Part shown: piece by piece, positions 20,191-31,840 of the stretch | Position numbering within the stretch: the first letter of the stretch is position 1 | Layout of the letters: each line of letters begins with the position of its first letter | Assembly: GCA_933207985.1 (NCBI GenBank) | Contig: OW240916.1 | Location: 82,907,781 to 82,971,780, forward strand | From: Pelobates cultripes | Taxonomy: Eukaryota; Chordata; Amphibia; Anura; Pelobatidae | Reading direction: 5' to 3' | Length of the DNA stretch: 64,000 nucleotides | The notes under the pieces: generated by a model | What the model saw: only the letters and a program-made list of their open reading frames with translations | Told to the model about the DNA's origin: nothing | The model's database searches: none | Made by a program: the position numbers and the translations under genes

Positions 20191-21720
20191 AGCGCTTGTC
20201 TGTGTGTCAGTATATCTGTCTGTGTGTCAGTATGTCTGTCTGTGTGTGTTTTTGTCAGTATGTCTGTCTGTCTGTGTGTCAGTATGCCTATGTGTGTGTG
20301 TGCCAGTATATCTGTGTGTGTGTTTCAGTATGTCTGTGTGTGTATGTTTCAGTATGTCTGTGTGTGTGTGTCAGTATGTCTGTCTGTGTGTGTCAGTATG
20401 CCTGTGCGTGTCAGTATGCCTGTCTGTGTGTGTGTCAGTATGTCTGTGTGTGTCAGCATGTCTGTGTGTGTGTGTCAGTATGTCTGTCTGTCTGTGTGTC
20501 AGTATATATGTGTGTGTGTATATCTGTGTGTTTGTCAGTATGTCTGTGTGTGTGTCAGTATGTGTATGTGTCAGTATGTCTGTCAGTGCGTCAGTATGTC
20601 TGTGTGCCAGTATGTCTGTGTGTGTGTGTCAGTATATCAGTCTGTGTGTGTCAGTGTATGTGCCTGTGTGTGTGTGTCAGTATTTCTCAGTGTATGTGGG
20701 TGTCAGTGTGTGTGTCAGTATATCTGTCAGTGTGTGGGTGTCAGTATTTCTGTCAGTGTATGTGTGTCAGTATGTTGATCAGTGTATGTGTCTGTCAGTG
20801 CGTCAGTATATCTGTGTGCCAGTATGTCTGTGTGTGTGTGTCAGTATATCAGTCTGTGTGTGTCAGTGTATGTGCCTGTGTGTGTGTGTCAGTATTTCTC
20901 AGTGTATGTGGGTGTCAGTATATCTGTCAGTGTGTGGGTGTCAGTATTTCTGTCAGTGTATGTGTGTCAGTATGTTGATCAGTGTATGTCTGTGTGTGTG
21001 TGTCAGTATGTCGGTATATGTGTCTGTGTGTCAGTATGTCTGTATATGTGCCTGTGTCAGTATGTCTGTCAGTACGTCTACCAGTGTATGTGTCTGTGTG
21101 TGTGTCAATATGTGTACCTGTGTCAGTATGTCTGTCAGTGTATGTGCCTGTTTATCTGTATGTAGTCACTGTATGTATCTGTGTATCTGCTTGTGTGTCA
21201 GAGTGTGTACCTGTGCATCTGAGCTGCAACTTTAAATACAAATACACCCCTCCATTCAAACTTCAACACTACATATAAAACACACTCCTGCATTGAAACG
21301 TCAACACTACATACAAGCACACTCCTACATTCAAAAACAAACACTACACATAAATGCACACTTGCATTCAAACTCCAGTACCACATACAAACGCATTCAC
21401 ACAAACATACTCCATACAAACACATGCTTACATTCAAACATACAAACATGGCTCAGTGCTAAATACAACCCTGCAAGCATGGGAAATTGGTAGAGTCCCA
21501 GCTGTCAAAGCATTGTTGGAGTTGCACGACAGATGGGGTTCTACCTTTAGTCCAACCTTGCAATTGGGGGTCCCAATAAAATTCATTCTACTTTAGTACC
21601 GCCACTGCGTTGGGATGGATGCCGTGATTGCATACCAGGGAGTGAGGGGCAAGAGCGGCAGGGCCCAGGGGCCCAAGCAAACACTTGCCCAGGGTCCATT
21701 CGTTATTAAAGACGGCCCTG
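20191..21720 (+). mobile_element. hAT-like remnant dominated by (TGTGTCAGTATGTC)-type array
   Basis: The right end reads TTATTAAAGACGGCCCTG (ending 21720), an inverted CAGGGCCGTCTTTAATAA hAT-type terminus. The left terminus is not visible, so it is probably 5'-truncated where it joins the gag pseudogene. About 20196-21220 is a TGTGTGTCAGTATGTC array with longer units repeated (compare 20575-20780 with 20790-20990). From 21240 to 21450 a CA-rich stretch with ACACTACATACAA motifs repeats. Long Cys/Val/Ser frames are repeat artefacts. Confidence 0.7.
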
Positions 21721-22006
21721 TGTGTGTGTATGTGTATATATATATATACACACACACACATACATATACATGCGGCGTGTGTTTGTGCTTTAGGGTGCAC
21801 ACCCTAATGCAATAGGCTGTGCACGCCTATGATCCTGGGTAATGTGTCAATGCTATATCTTGTTAAATGAATAGAGATACAGGATATAGCATGGTCAGAC
21901 CACAGTCCAATAATGTTGGAATATAAAGATAACTTTGATACATTTCGAAAAGAGTGGTGTATAAAAGATTTTTTATTACACAAAAGATTTATGTTGAAGA
22001 AATTAA

Positions 22007-22657
22007 CCGCTTAAGGGCTGAGCCAAATGTACACATTGTGATCAAAACAAAACGTAAACAAAAACTTGAATTTGCGCTATATGTCTGTTTCATATTATGT
22101 GCACCCACACTTATTATATATAATTTTATTCAGGGGAAACAGGGCTTTCATTTAAGATCAAATATTTAGGTATAAAATAATTAAATATGAATAACTTAAT
22201 ATAAAAAAAATGGGAGAAAATAAGAATTTAAAAAAAATGTTTAGCTCTACATTACATTCTAACTGTAAATGTCATAATACTGTTTGCTTTTACTGCAATA
22301 AAATATACATATCTCTATTTAGCGATGTTTCACGTGTAAAACAGTACCCCCTATGTACAGGTTTTATGGTGTTTTGGGAAGTTACAGGGTCAAATGTAGC
22401 ATGTTAAATTTTTCAGTTTTTTCACATTGAAATTCGCCAGATTGGTTACGTTGCCTTTGAGACCGTATTGGAGCCCCGGAATGAGAATTACCCCCATGAT
22501 GACATACCATTTGCAAAAGTAGACAACCCAAGGTATTGCAAATGGGTTATGTCCACTCTTTATTAGTAGCCACTTGCCAAAGTTAGTGTTAATATTTGTT
22601 TGTGTGTGAAAAATGCAAAAAACTCATTTGAATGCCAGTTTTGGCCAGTGTTTGTGA
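22007..22657 (-). mobile_element. TTAA (piggyBac-like) element fragment
   Basis: TTAA at 22003-22006 is followed by CCGCTTAAGGGCTGAGCCAA, the reverse complement of the right end of the element at 25832-27958 with a few changes. It continues through the block CAGTACCCCCTATGTACAGG (near 22341) and stops within the large inverted-repeat region (CCAGTGTTTGTGAT near 22645). The second end is absent, so the copy is truncated. Confidence 0.75.
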
Positions 22658-23322
22658 TATTATGGTCTGGTGCTCTTATAAAAGCATAGTTAGAGGCCAT
22701 TTGATAAAAATGGCTGCCACTGCAAATAAAAAAGGATTTTTTTAAAAAAAGGATTACCGCCTCTTTTCAAACTGTGTATGACATTAAGCGGATTTAAGAG
22801 GCAAAATAAAACAACCCCTTCCACACAAATAGCAAGGAAGATTGCAGAAACAGAAAAACAGATAAATATCCAGCTAATGGATAAAGCAGCCAAGCAGTTA
22901 GAAACATTACAATCCAAGTGGTATTTAAAGGGTAACAAGCCAGAAACATTAATGTCTAATAAATTTTAAAAAGAGAGACAAAAAAAAAAGAGTAAACCTA
23001 CTTAATGTCCCCAGAAAAAATAGGTAGAGCGTTTCAGAGATTTTATCAGAATCTATATAATGTACCAAAATAAATATATGGCAAGGAAAAAGAGATTGAG
23101 GAATTCTTCAAAAATGTATCCATGCCAAAAATCCTACCCGACCAATTAAAGCTGATAAACAAGCCTATAACAGAAATAGATGTCAGCAAATCCATAGATA
23201 AGCTTGATATAAAGACTGCCCCAGGCCCAGATGGCTTCACAAACACATTTTATAAATTAATGAAAGACCAACTAAAAGGGGAACTTACCACCATTTTCAA
23301 CTATATAATGAAAATAGGAAGC

Positions 23323-23878
23323 TGTCACGGTTCTCACCACGACATCCAGACAAGGTCGTCCCAGAAGTGCCCAATAGAGATTTGAACCTGAGTACTCTGC
23401 AGTCCAGGGGTTGCTGTTTTTGCCTCTGAGCCACCATACAGAAGAAATTCCAGAACTCTACTCTTGCCTTGTATCCAGCACTGGGGGCTGGACGTTATCT
23501 GAGACTGCTCCTGTCACTCATGGTTCTGATCACTGATTAGCCAGGTATAAGACACTGCCTCTCCCTGAGGGCAGTGTCAGTTCATTGACTCTGGTTCAAG
23601 TATTGCTATTTCGTGTTCTCCTGTTGATTCCTGACCTTGGCTTGTTATTTCGTGTACCCTGACTTCTGGCATCCTCTGACCTCGGCTCTCTACTGGTTTA
23701 TCCTGATTTCTGGCACCCACTGACCTTTGGCTAACCAACGACGATTCTCCTGTTTATGTCCGTATCTGCACTGCATCCTGCACAGCCCCCGTGCACCGAC
23801 TTATATGCCAGGTGTTTACTTGCAAGGGTGAGCACATATATCTGCGCTACATACTCCCAATTCAGGTGAGCCCTGACA
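23323..23878. mobile_element. Solo LTR with 5-bp target duplication
   Basis: It starts TGTCACGGTT and ends AGCCCTGACA, with TGTCA/TGACA inverted ends. It is flanked by GAAGC at 23318-23322 and 23879-23883. The host L1 reverse transcriptase reads on across it. Inside are CCTGACCTTGGCTTGTTATT and similar CTGAC-rich motifs common in vertebrate Gypsy-type LTRs. No internal coding region remains, so it is a recombination-derived solo LTR of about 556 bp. Confidence 0.85.
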
Positions 23879-24770
23879 GAAGCTGTCCTGGAGAGCTGCT
23901 GAGAGCGACTATTGTCCCTTTCCCAAAAACAGATAAAGATTTAGAACCGATTGGCAACTATAGACCTATATCATTAATCAATACAGATATTAAAATATTA
24001 TCTTCTATCCTTGCTGAAAAATCGTCATACCACAACTAATCAATAATGACCAAGTAGGATTCATACCAGGAAGGGCTTCAACAACCTTAGAAAAATAATA
24101 AACATATTAGAAGAAACAGAGAACAATGGAACCCCTCTAAAGTTACTGTCAATTGACACAGAGAAAGCGTTTGACAGGGTTGGATGGGGTTTCATGTTTG
24201 CCACCTTAAAACAATTTGGAATCAATGGACCAATATTACAAGCTATATCCACTCTTTACAGCTCTCCATCAGCTATAGTAACAGGGTCAGGATTCACATA
24301 ACAAAACTTCAGTGTTAAAAATGGGACTAGACAAGGGTGCCCTCTTTCCCCTTTACTGTACATAATGGTGTTAGAGCCTCTAATAAGACAAAAAAAAAAA
24401 TTAAAGGATTTACGAACTCCTTAGGACAAAGTAAATTAAATATTTACGCAGATGACATCTTACTAGCTTTAGAAGAACCTAAAACCTCAGTCCCAGAGCT
24501 GCTAAAGGAGATACATAAATACTCCATTGTGTCAGGATATAAAATGAATATAGAGAAATCTATATTTATAGCTAAAAATCTGAATAAAAGGTTAATTAAT
24601 TTTCTTGTACAAAACCTTGGGCTCTCAGAAAACAAGGATAGGCTAAAATATCTAGGTATAACACTAACCTCAGATTTAAAAGACCTAGTAGAAGCCAACT
24701 TTCTACCTTTACTAACCAAAACTAACAAAAATTTAAAGAACTGGAAAGGTATGGGATTTTCATGGTCGGG

Positions 24771-25200
24771 AAAAGCATATATTTTACCAAAATGGCTGTA
24801 CCTATGGAGAATGATCCCACTTAATTTCCCAGAAAACTGGTTATCTTTACTATGCTCATCCTTTTTAAATTTGTATGGTGCAGCAAGAAAGCAAGAGTTA
24901 AAATGAAAGTTTGGACTGGATTACGGCAGGCTGGTGGTTTGGGGTGCCTGGAAATTTTACAATGTTATCAAGCTAGCATACAATATCCTAAAAGCATATA
25001 TTTTACCAAAATGGCTGTACCTATGGAGAATGATCCCACTTAATTTCCCAGAAAACTGGTTATCTTTACTATGCTCATCCTTTTTAAATTTGTATGGTGC
25101 AGCAAGAAAGCAAGAGTTAAAATGAAAGTTTGGACTGGATTACGGCAGGCTGGTGGTTTGGGGTGCCTGGAAATTTTACAATGTTATCAAGCTAGCATAC
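24771..25200 (+). repeat. 219-bp tandem duplication in L1 reverse transcriptase
   Basis: AAAAGCATATATTTTACCAA occurs at 24771 and 24990, and AGCTAGCATAC ends each copy (24971 and 25190). By eye the two units are identical over about 210 bases. 219 is a multiple of three, so the frame is kept. The cause could be a recent duplication or an assembly artefact. Confidence 0.92.
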
Positions 25201-25831
25201 TTTTCCATATAATGCTTACACAAAATATTGATGCAACCCAAGAACATGGTACAAAATGGAAAAGTTAAAACCAGGGTAGGGAATTTAATGTCACTATTTT
25301 GGGTCCTAGCGTGAAAAAAAATTCATCCAAGAGACAGAAACTAAATCTCAGATACTCAAAGAATTAATGGGTTGGTGGGACAAATTCTCAAACAACATAG
25401 GTCTCAGAAACAGAATAATAGATGTGGTCCCCTTTTCTAGTATTTCAGTTATATTAGACAATATAAAAATAGACACTTGGAAGATTGGGGGATAAGGGAA
25501 TTAAAAAAACTGGTGGAACATAAAATTAAAACCTTCAATCAAATTATGGAGGAATTCATCATTCCCTCCAAGGACATAACTTTCTGCCAAATAGGGGCCT
25601 TTTAGCAGAATATCTCCTCCAAAACGAGGGGGAATTACAATTCTCAAACATCTACTTGAATTAAAGAACTATAAAAACCTAATGGCAAAATGTGATAAAG
25701 TTATATACAAATGGAGACACGATAAACCGATAGAACTTATTAATAAATGGGAAAAATACTACAAGTACAAATAGAAGAAGAAGAGTGGACAAGCTCTCTA
25801 AATAAACTAAATAAATATGTACACTGCTTAA

Positions 25832-27958
25832 CCCCTTCAGACTGGAGGACGTACAATTACGTACTATTTTAAGCGGCTCTAAACGCCGCCGGGCGTAATT
25901 GTACGCCCTGTGGTTTTTATTTACTTACCCGGTCGCCGGCGGTCCCACGCCGGCAATCGCGGTGGGGGGGACTCCCAGGGAGCCCCCCCCCGCGACAGAT
26001 CCTCCTCCTCCGGTGCCCCCCGGCCATGTGAAAGTGAGGTCCTTGCGAGGACCTCACAATCACATGGCCGGGATAGCTGGCTTCTGTATTGCCAGCAGGG
26101 GGGCTGCCTGTAATTACAGGTGGTCCCCCTGCTGGCTAGAAATAAAATTAAAATAAAATTTATAAGTGTAAAAAAAAAAAAAAAAATACTTAGATCATAT
26201 ATATATATATGATCTAAGTATATATATATATACACATATACATACACACACGTACACTGTCTAGGTGTATTTTACTATTAATATATATATATATATAATT
26301 ATATATATATATTAATATCAAATTACACGTAGACTGATACTGATTAAATATATATATAATTATTGTTATATATTTATATATAATATAAAAAAATTAAATA
26401 TGTAAATATGTTAAAAAATAAAATTAAAAAAATAATTAAAAAAAAATAATTAAAAATTATATAGATGTGTGTTATTTCGTTCTAACTGTATTGTGATATT
26501 ATATATATATATATTTATATCAAAATACACGTAGAACGAAATAATATATATATATCTACATATATAAATATATACGTATATATCACTATAAAATTATATA
26601 TATATATATACGTATATATCACTAAAAAATTATATATATATATATATACACATATAGATTCACATACATATATATATATATATATACATATATTAATTCT
26701 ACATATATATTTATGTAATATTTTTACATAATTAGGTATCTTAATTAATTACAATTAGCGGGACCTGCCTGACAACCCATGCCGAAAGTAAAGGGAATTT
26801 AATTTGCTAGCACTATATTTAACCCTATAACTTTCCAAGATACCATAAAACCTGTACATGGGGGGTACTGTTCTACTCAGGAGACTTCGCTGAACACAAA
26901 TATTAGTGTTTCAAAACAGTAAAATGTATTACAACGATGATATCGCCAGTAAAAGTGAATTTTTTTGCATTTTTCATGCACAAACAGCACTTACACGGAC
27001 GATATTATTGCTGTGATACTTTTTACTGTTTTGAAACACAAATATTTGTGTTCAGCGAAGTCTCCCGAGTACAACAGTACCCCTCATGTACAGGTTTTAT
27101 GGTGTTTTCAAAAGTTACAGCGTCAAATATAAGGCTTGCGTTTCATTTTTTTCACATTAAAATTCGCCAGATTGGTTACGGTGCCTTTGAGACCCTATGG
27201 TAGCCCAAGAATGAAAATTAACCCTATGATGGCATACCATTTGCAATAGTAGACAACCCAAGGTATTGCAAACAGGGTATGTCCAGTCTTTTTTAGTAGC
27301 CACTTAGTCACAAACACTGGCCAAAATTGGCGTTTTTTGCATTTTTCACACACAAACAAATACTAACGCTAACTTTGGCCAGTGTTTGTGACCAAATGGC
27401 TACTAAAAAAGACTGGACATACCCCATTTGCAATACCTTGGGTTGTCTACTATTGCAAATGGTATGCCATTATGGGTGTAAATTTCATTCCTGGGCTACT
27501 ATAAAGTCCCAAAGGCAACGTAACCAATCTGGCGAATTTCAATTTCAAATGTAACGTGCTATATTTGACCCTGTAACTTCCCAAAACGCCATAAAACCTG
27601 TACATATGGGGTACTGTTTTACACGTGAGACTTTGCTGAATACAAATATGTGTATTTTATTGCAGTAAAAGCAAACAGTATTATGACACTGACCGTTAAA
27701 ATGTCATGTAGAACTAAAAAAATCAAAAAAAATCTTATTTTCTCCCATTTTTTTCATATTAAATTATGTTTCATAGCTAAATATTTGATATTAAATGAAA
27801 GCCCTGTTTCCCCTGAATAAAATGATATATAATAAGGGTGGGTGCATTTACTATGAAAGAGGTGAATTACGGTTGGACAGACATGTAGCGCAAATGCCAG
27901 GTTTTGTTTACATTTTGTTTCGTTCACAACGTGTACGTTTGGCTCAGTCCTTAAGGGG
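25832..27958 (+). mobile_element. Complete 2.1-kb non-autonomous TTAA (piggyBac-like) element, copy B
   Basis: TTAA flanks at 25828-25831 and 27959-27962 bound an element starting CCCCTTCAGACTGG and ending GTCCTTAAGGGG. Deleting it and one TTAA joins the L1 sequence on each side (KYVHCL to METQFQLSNRWYL), which proves one clean insertion. Order: GC-rich block (25832-26140, with GGACGTACAATTACG and a CATGTGA hairpin module), AT-rich core (26160-26720), a block beginning GCTAGCACTATATTTAACCC near 26808, then long inverted repeats. No transposase ORF is present. Copies A and C and fragments at 8566 and 22007 belong to the same group. Confidence 0.9.
27086..27605. repeat. Large hairpin in TTAA element copy B
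   Basis: The left arm runs from ATGTACAGGTTTTATGGTGT (27086) to about 27335 and the right arm from about 27357 to CCATAAAACCTGTACAT ending 27605. They pair with mismatches over roughly 240 bases. A further inverted pair links CATAAAACCTGTACATGGGG near 26847 with the left arm. Confidence 0.8.
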
Positions 27959-28396
27959 TTAAACCTTATGGAAACCCAATTCCAACTGTCAAATAGATGG
28001 TACCTAACAACGAAACGTTTAAAGAAAATTTTCCCAGAGTCATCAGACAGATGCTGGAAATACAATATTAATGAAGGCAATTTAATCCATAGTTGGTGGC
28101 AGTGCATACCCAAAACTAAATTCTGGAAAGATGTAATCAAGGTAATACCGTATATCAAATAACGGAAATAAAATTTGTTTTTAAGGCAGAAGTGATTCTA
28201 CTAAACTTACACTGGCTAAAAATGACAAAAAAAATACTGATGATAATTCTACATACAATTACAGCGACTAAACTACTGCTAGCATGAAACTGGAAAACAG
28301 GGATAATTCCACGCACTCAAGAATTAATATCACATGGCAAGCAAGAATGGTAAACTTAGGAAACAGATATACCCAAATAGAAGACTGGGATACATG

Positions 28397-29369
28397 CAGG
28401 GCCGCCATCAGGGGGTGACAACCATGGCGGTTGTCGGGGGCCCGGCCACGTGGGCCCCACATGGAGTGGCGAAACTGCCGCAGGTGCATCTGCACCGGGG
28501 CCCATGAGGTGGCCCAAGCATTTAGGGCCACCCGATGAGCCCTATATCTTCAGGGGCCCGGTCAGCACTGCCGTGTAATAGAGCGACCGGGCCCCTTTAA
28601 AAAAAAATAAGGCTGCATGCAGCTTACTCCACGCGGGGGGAGAGAGAGCAGAGGAGAGGCATCCGCTCCCATCATCCCCAGCCACCCTCCTGCAACTTAA
28701 AGGTATGGAAGAGGAGGGTGGCTTTAAAATAAAGTGTATGTATGTATGTGTGTATGCATATCAGAATGTATGTATGTGTCTGCATGTCTGTTTGTCAGTA
28801 TGTGTGTATATATATATATCTTTGTATGTATGTGTGTATGTATATATATGTCAGTATGTATGCCTGTATGTATGTATATATCTATCAGTATGTATGTGTG
28901 TATGTATATCAGTATGCATGTGTGTATGTCAGTATGTATGTGTGTATGTATATATCTATTTGTATGTGTGTGTATGTCAGTATGTATGTATGTCTGTATG
29001 TATATCAGTATGTATGTGTATGTATGCCATTATGTATGTATGTTTGTATGTCTGTATGTGAGTTTGTATGTTTGTCTGTTTGTCAGTATGTATGTATGTG
29101 TGTGTGTGTCAGTATGCGAGTATGTATGTACGTCAGTGTGTGTGTGTATCTGTATCTCCTTATGCATGTGTGTCTGTATGTGTCTGTTTCAGTATGTGTG
29201 TATCTGTTTCAGTATGTGTGTATCTTTCTGTGTGTGTGTCTGTGTCCTTTTGTGTCTGTGTGTGTGTATTCCTGTGGGCGGGATTTGGAGGCGGGACTTG
29301 GAGGCGGGCACCCGGGGGCCCAGACCTTGAGCTGTGTTAGGGACCCCAGAATTTCTGATGGCTGCCCTG
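28397..29369 (+). mobile_element. hAT-like MITE with perfect 8-bp target duplication
   Basis: The ends are CAGGGCCGCCATCAGG (28397) and TTCTGATGGCTGCCCTG (ending 29369). The flanks are GATACATG at 28389-28396 and 29370-29377, an exact 8-bp duplication. The interior is GC-rich at the left and a TATGTATGTGTGTATG-type array at about 28735-29270. Long open frames are repeat artefacts. It is inserted in the 3' part of the Tx1-type L1. Confidence 0.92.
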
Positions 29370-29460
29370 GATACATGGATATGTAAAATGTAAATGATAA
29401 CCTAATAAATACCATACTTTCTTCCCCTCAGAATCACGCAATAATCAAATTAGGCATAGC

Positions 29461-30696
29461 TAAGGTCCAGACTAAACGAGTCGAGGGCTAGAAAAGAGGA
29501 GGGAGGAAAAGAAAAGAAGATAAAGATCTCAACCCCTAAATGGGCAGAAAAAACTGAATAAGAAAATAAGAAAAATACACTGAGCATTAGTGGCTCTCTC
29601 TTTCTCTAAAAGAGAAAGGGCAAAGTAAAGTGATAGATAAGAATATATAATAAAATCAACAAGGGGAGGGTAGAATTGGAATTCGGGTGGGGGATCACAA
29701 TAAAACAAAAAAATAAAAACACTCCAAAATTATATAAACAAAAAAGACTCAGAAACTATACACATTAAAATGCCCATAGGCTAAGTGCAAGATGGGGGAA
29801 AAAACATATAAAAAAACAACTAACTGTAACTTGTAAAGCAAACTAGTTGCCAAATTAAAGTAGAAAATAATTTACCTAAAGAAGCAATTTACCAGGGCCT
29901 TACTTATGGCCAAAAAGAGATATAAATGTCTCAAAGATCAAATAAATCAATTAAACTAAATTTTATGTCAAGACACTGAGGCTCATTTTGCTCAACCCTT
30001 TCTTTCCTATCCACCAATAGCAGCAAAGAACACACACACACACACAAAAAAAATAGAACATATACATTGACACCAGACAATAACCATCCAAGTACCACTT
30101 TGACAGTAAGCACCGCCTCTAAACCTTCCTCTTTCTTTGATGCACCACAGTCAGTTAAGTACCAATTTTCTCTGCATTATCTGTTTTAACTGTGTTTGGT
30201 GATTTAATACTTTATTCACCTGTTATGTGCCTTTATTATTACTGCAGTTGTTATATATATTTTATTGATTTATAAGTATTTACCTTTGGGCCTGACCATC
30301 CTCTGCAGGGTTTCTGTTTCTCCCTTTGCATGCTTTTTTCCCTTCTATTCTGGCTTTGTCTTATTGCTCCTGTCTCTTGGGCTTTGTTCCTTTGTTTCTG
30401 GGTCCCTTGGTGCTCCCTCGCTTGGGACTTTCTCCCCTAGTCCCGTGCTGTTTGGTGCCCGTTTTGCAACACCGTTCGGGTGTTTTCACTGCAAAATTTT
30501 GTCTTTTGCCACAAATTTGTGCCGTTTGGCAGTTTTGCCATGAATTATAGCGTTCGGCAGTTTTTGCAGTGAATTAGGCCCTTTTAGTAGTTTTTTCCCG
30601 TGAATTTGTGCCGTTCACTGAATTTCAGTTCCCAGATTGCACGCGTTTGTGTTTTTTTTTTTTGCCACAATTCTCATGAGAATGAGCCTACATATC
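29461..30696. other. No recognisable gene
   Basis: A-rich sequence (29461-29920) may be an L1 3' region. A T- and C-rich stretch (30115-30660) contains repeated GTTCGGCAGTTTT / GCCGTTTGGCAGTTTT motifs. An open frame at 30265-30543 has no known domain. A (CA)n run lies near 30030-30045. Confidence 0.4.
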
Positions 30697-31840
30697 AGGT
30701 AAGTGAGGCATGGGGGGGCAGAGAGAGCCCACAGATCAGGTGAGGCATGGGGGGGCAGAGAGAGCCTACAGATCAGGGAAGTGAGGCATATGGGGGGCAG
30801 AGAGAGCCTACAGATCAGGGAAGTGAGGCATATGGGGGGCAGAGAGAGCCTACAGATCAGGGAAGTGAGGCATATGGAGGGCAGAGAGAGCCTACAGATC
30901 AGGGAAGTGAGGCATATGGGGGGCAGAGAGAGCCTGCATATCAGGGAAGTGAGGCATATGGAGGGCAGAGAGAGCCTACAGATCAGGGAAGTGAGGCATA
31001 TGGGGGGCAGAGAGAGCCTGCATATCAGGGAAGTGAGGCATATGGGGNNNNNNNNNNNNNNNNNNNNNNNNNNNNNNNNNNNNNNNNNNNNNNNNNNNNN
31101 NNNNNNNNNNNNNNNNNNNNNNNNNNNNNNNNNNNNNNNNNNNNNNNNNNNNNNNNNNNNNNNNNNNNNNNNNNNNNNNNNNNNNNNNNNNNNNNNNNNN
31201 NNNNNNNNNNNNNNNNNNNNNNNNNNNNNNNNNNNNNNNNNNNNNNNNNNNNNNNNNNNNNNNNNNNNNNNNNNNNNNNNNNNNNNNNNNNNNNNNNNNN
31301 NNNNNNNNNNNNNNNNNNNNNNNNNNNNNNNNNNNNNNNNNNNNNNNNNNNNNNNNNNNNNNNNNNNNNNNNNNNNNNNNNNNNNNNNNNNNNNNNNNNN
31401 NNNNNNNNNNNNNNNNNNNNNNNNNNNNNNNNNNNNNNNNNNNNNNNNNNNNNNNNNNNNNNNNNNNNNNNNNNNNNNNNNNNNNNNNNNNNNNNNNNNN
31501 GGGAAGTGAGGCATGGGGGGGGCAGAGAGAGCACATAGTTTAGGGAAGTGAGGCATGGGGGTGCAGCCTATACATCAGGGAAGTGAGAGATGGGGGATCC
31601 ACCTACAGATCAGGTAAGTGAGGGAAGGGGGGGAGACAACCTATAGATCAGGTAAGTGAGGGATGGGGGGAGGCAGCCTAAAGGAAGGGTCAGCAAGAAG
31701 CAGGAATGTAAAGTAAGAGAAGGAGCAGAAAGGAGAAGGAACAGAAATGAGCAGGAAGGGTCAGCAAGGAGCAGGAAGGGTCAGCAAGGCGAAGGAAGGG
31801 TCAGCAAGGAGAATAGATCAGGTAAGTGAGGCATGGGGGG
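30697..31840. repeat. 42-bp minisatellite, interrupted by an assembly gap
   Basis: Units of 42 bp containing GCCTACAGATCAGGGAAGTG and AGGCATATGGGGGGCAGAGA repeat in tandem with few changes from about 30697 to the gap, and resume in diverged form to about 31660, with a related unit at 31818. Because 42 is a multiple of three and units lack stops, several frames stay open (14-residue repeat such as REPTDQGSEAYGGQ). From 31680 to 31810 a shorter GGAAGGGTCAGCAAGGAGCA repeat follows. Confidence 0.92.
31048..31500. other. Assembly gap (453 N)
   Basis: The run of N falls inside the minisatellite, so the true array length is unknown. Any frame crossing it is not real evidence of a gene. Confidence 1.

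Larger units (their letters stand above)
23122..25270 (+). pseudogene. L1 ORF2 reverse transcriptase remnant
   Basis: Motifs in order: TAPGPDGFTNTFYK (23215-23256); PFPKTDKDLEPIGNYRPISL (from 23922); LSIDTEKAFDRVGWGF (about 24147-24193, catalytic Asp in SIDTEKAFD); [12 protein letters not shown] (24324-24358); and LNIYADDILLAL (24437-24472, the YADD active site). Then GYKMNIEKS and LKYLGITLT follow. These are the fingers, palm and thumb of a non-LTR reverse transcriptase that copies its RNA at a nicked target. Several stops and frame changes, the solo LTR and a tandem duplication show it is dead. Confidence 0.88.
21851..29460 (+). mobile_element. Tx1-type L1 LINE, ORF2 cut by four insertions
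   Basis: Pieces in order: the end of the endonuclease (IAWSDHSPIMLEYKDNF, 21869-21940), the linker (IVRGHLIKM, 22689-22715), reverse transcriptase (23122-23322 and 23879-25800), the C-terminal Cys/His-type region (RCWKYNINEGNLIHSWWQC, 28049-28106), and a short tail after 29378. Inserted are a TTAA fragment (22007-22657), a solo LTR (23323-23878), a complete TTAA element (25832-27958) and a hAT-like MITE (28397-29369). Removing the last three by their duplications restores sequence continuity, which confirms a single L1 copy. Confidence 0.85.

Noticed and set aside
20020..21278. Open frames up to 343 codons, Cys/Val/Ser-rich
   Set aside because: Products of the TGTGTCAGTATGTC array; overlapping frames are equally open.
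28705..29386. Open frames of Tyr/Val/Cys repeats
   Set aside because: Microsatellite TATGTATGTGTG inside a hAT-like MITE.
30697..31047. CRISPR-like regular repeats
   Set aside because: No unique spacers: the full 42-bp unit repeats. This is vertebrate DNA and a minisatellite.
30615..31556. Open frames through the minisatellite and N gap
   Set aside because: The unit length is a multiple of three and the gap is translated as unknown residues; there is no coding evidence.
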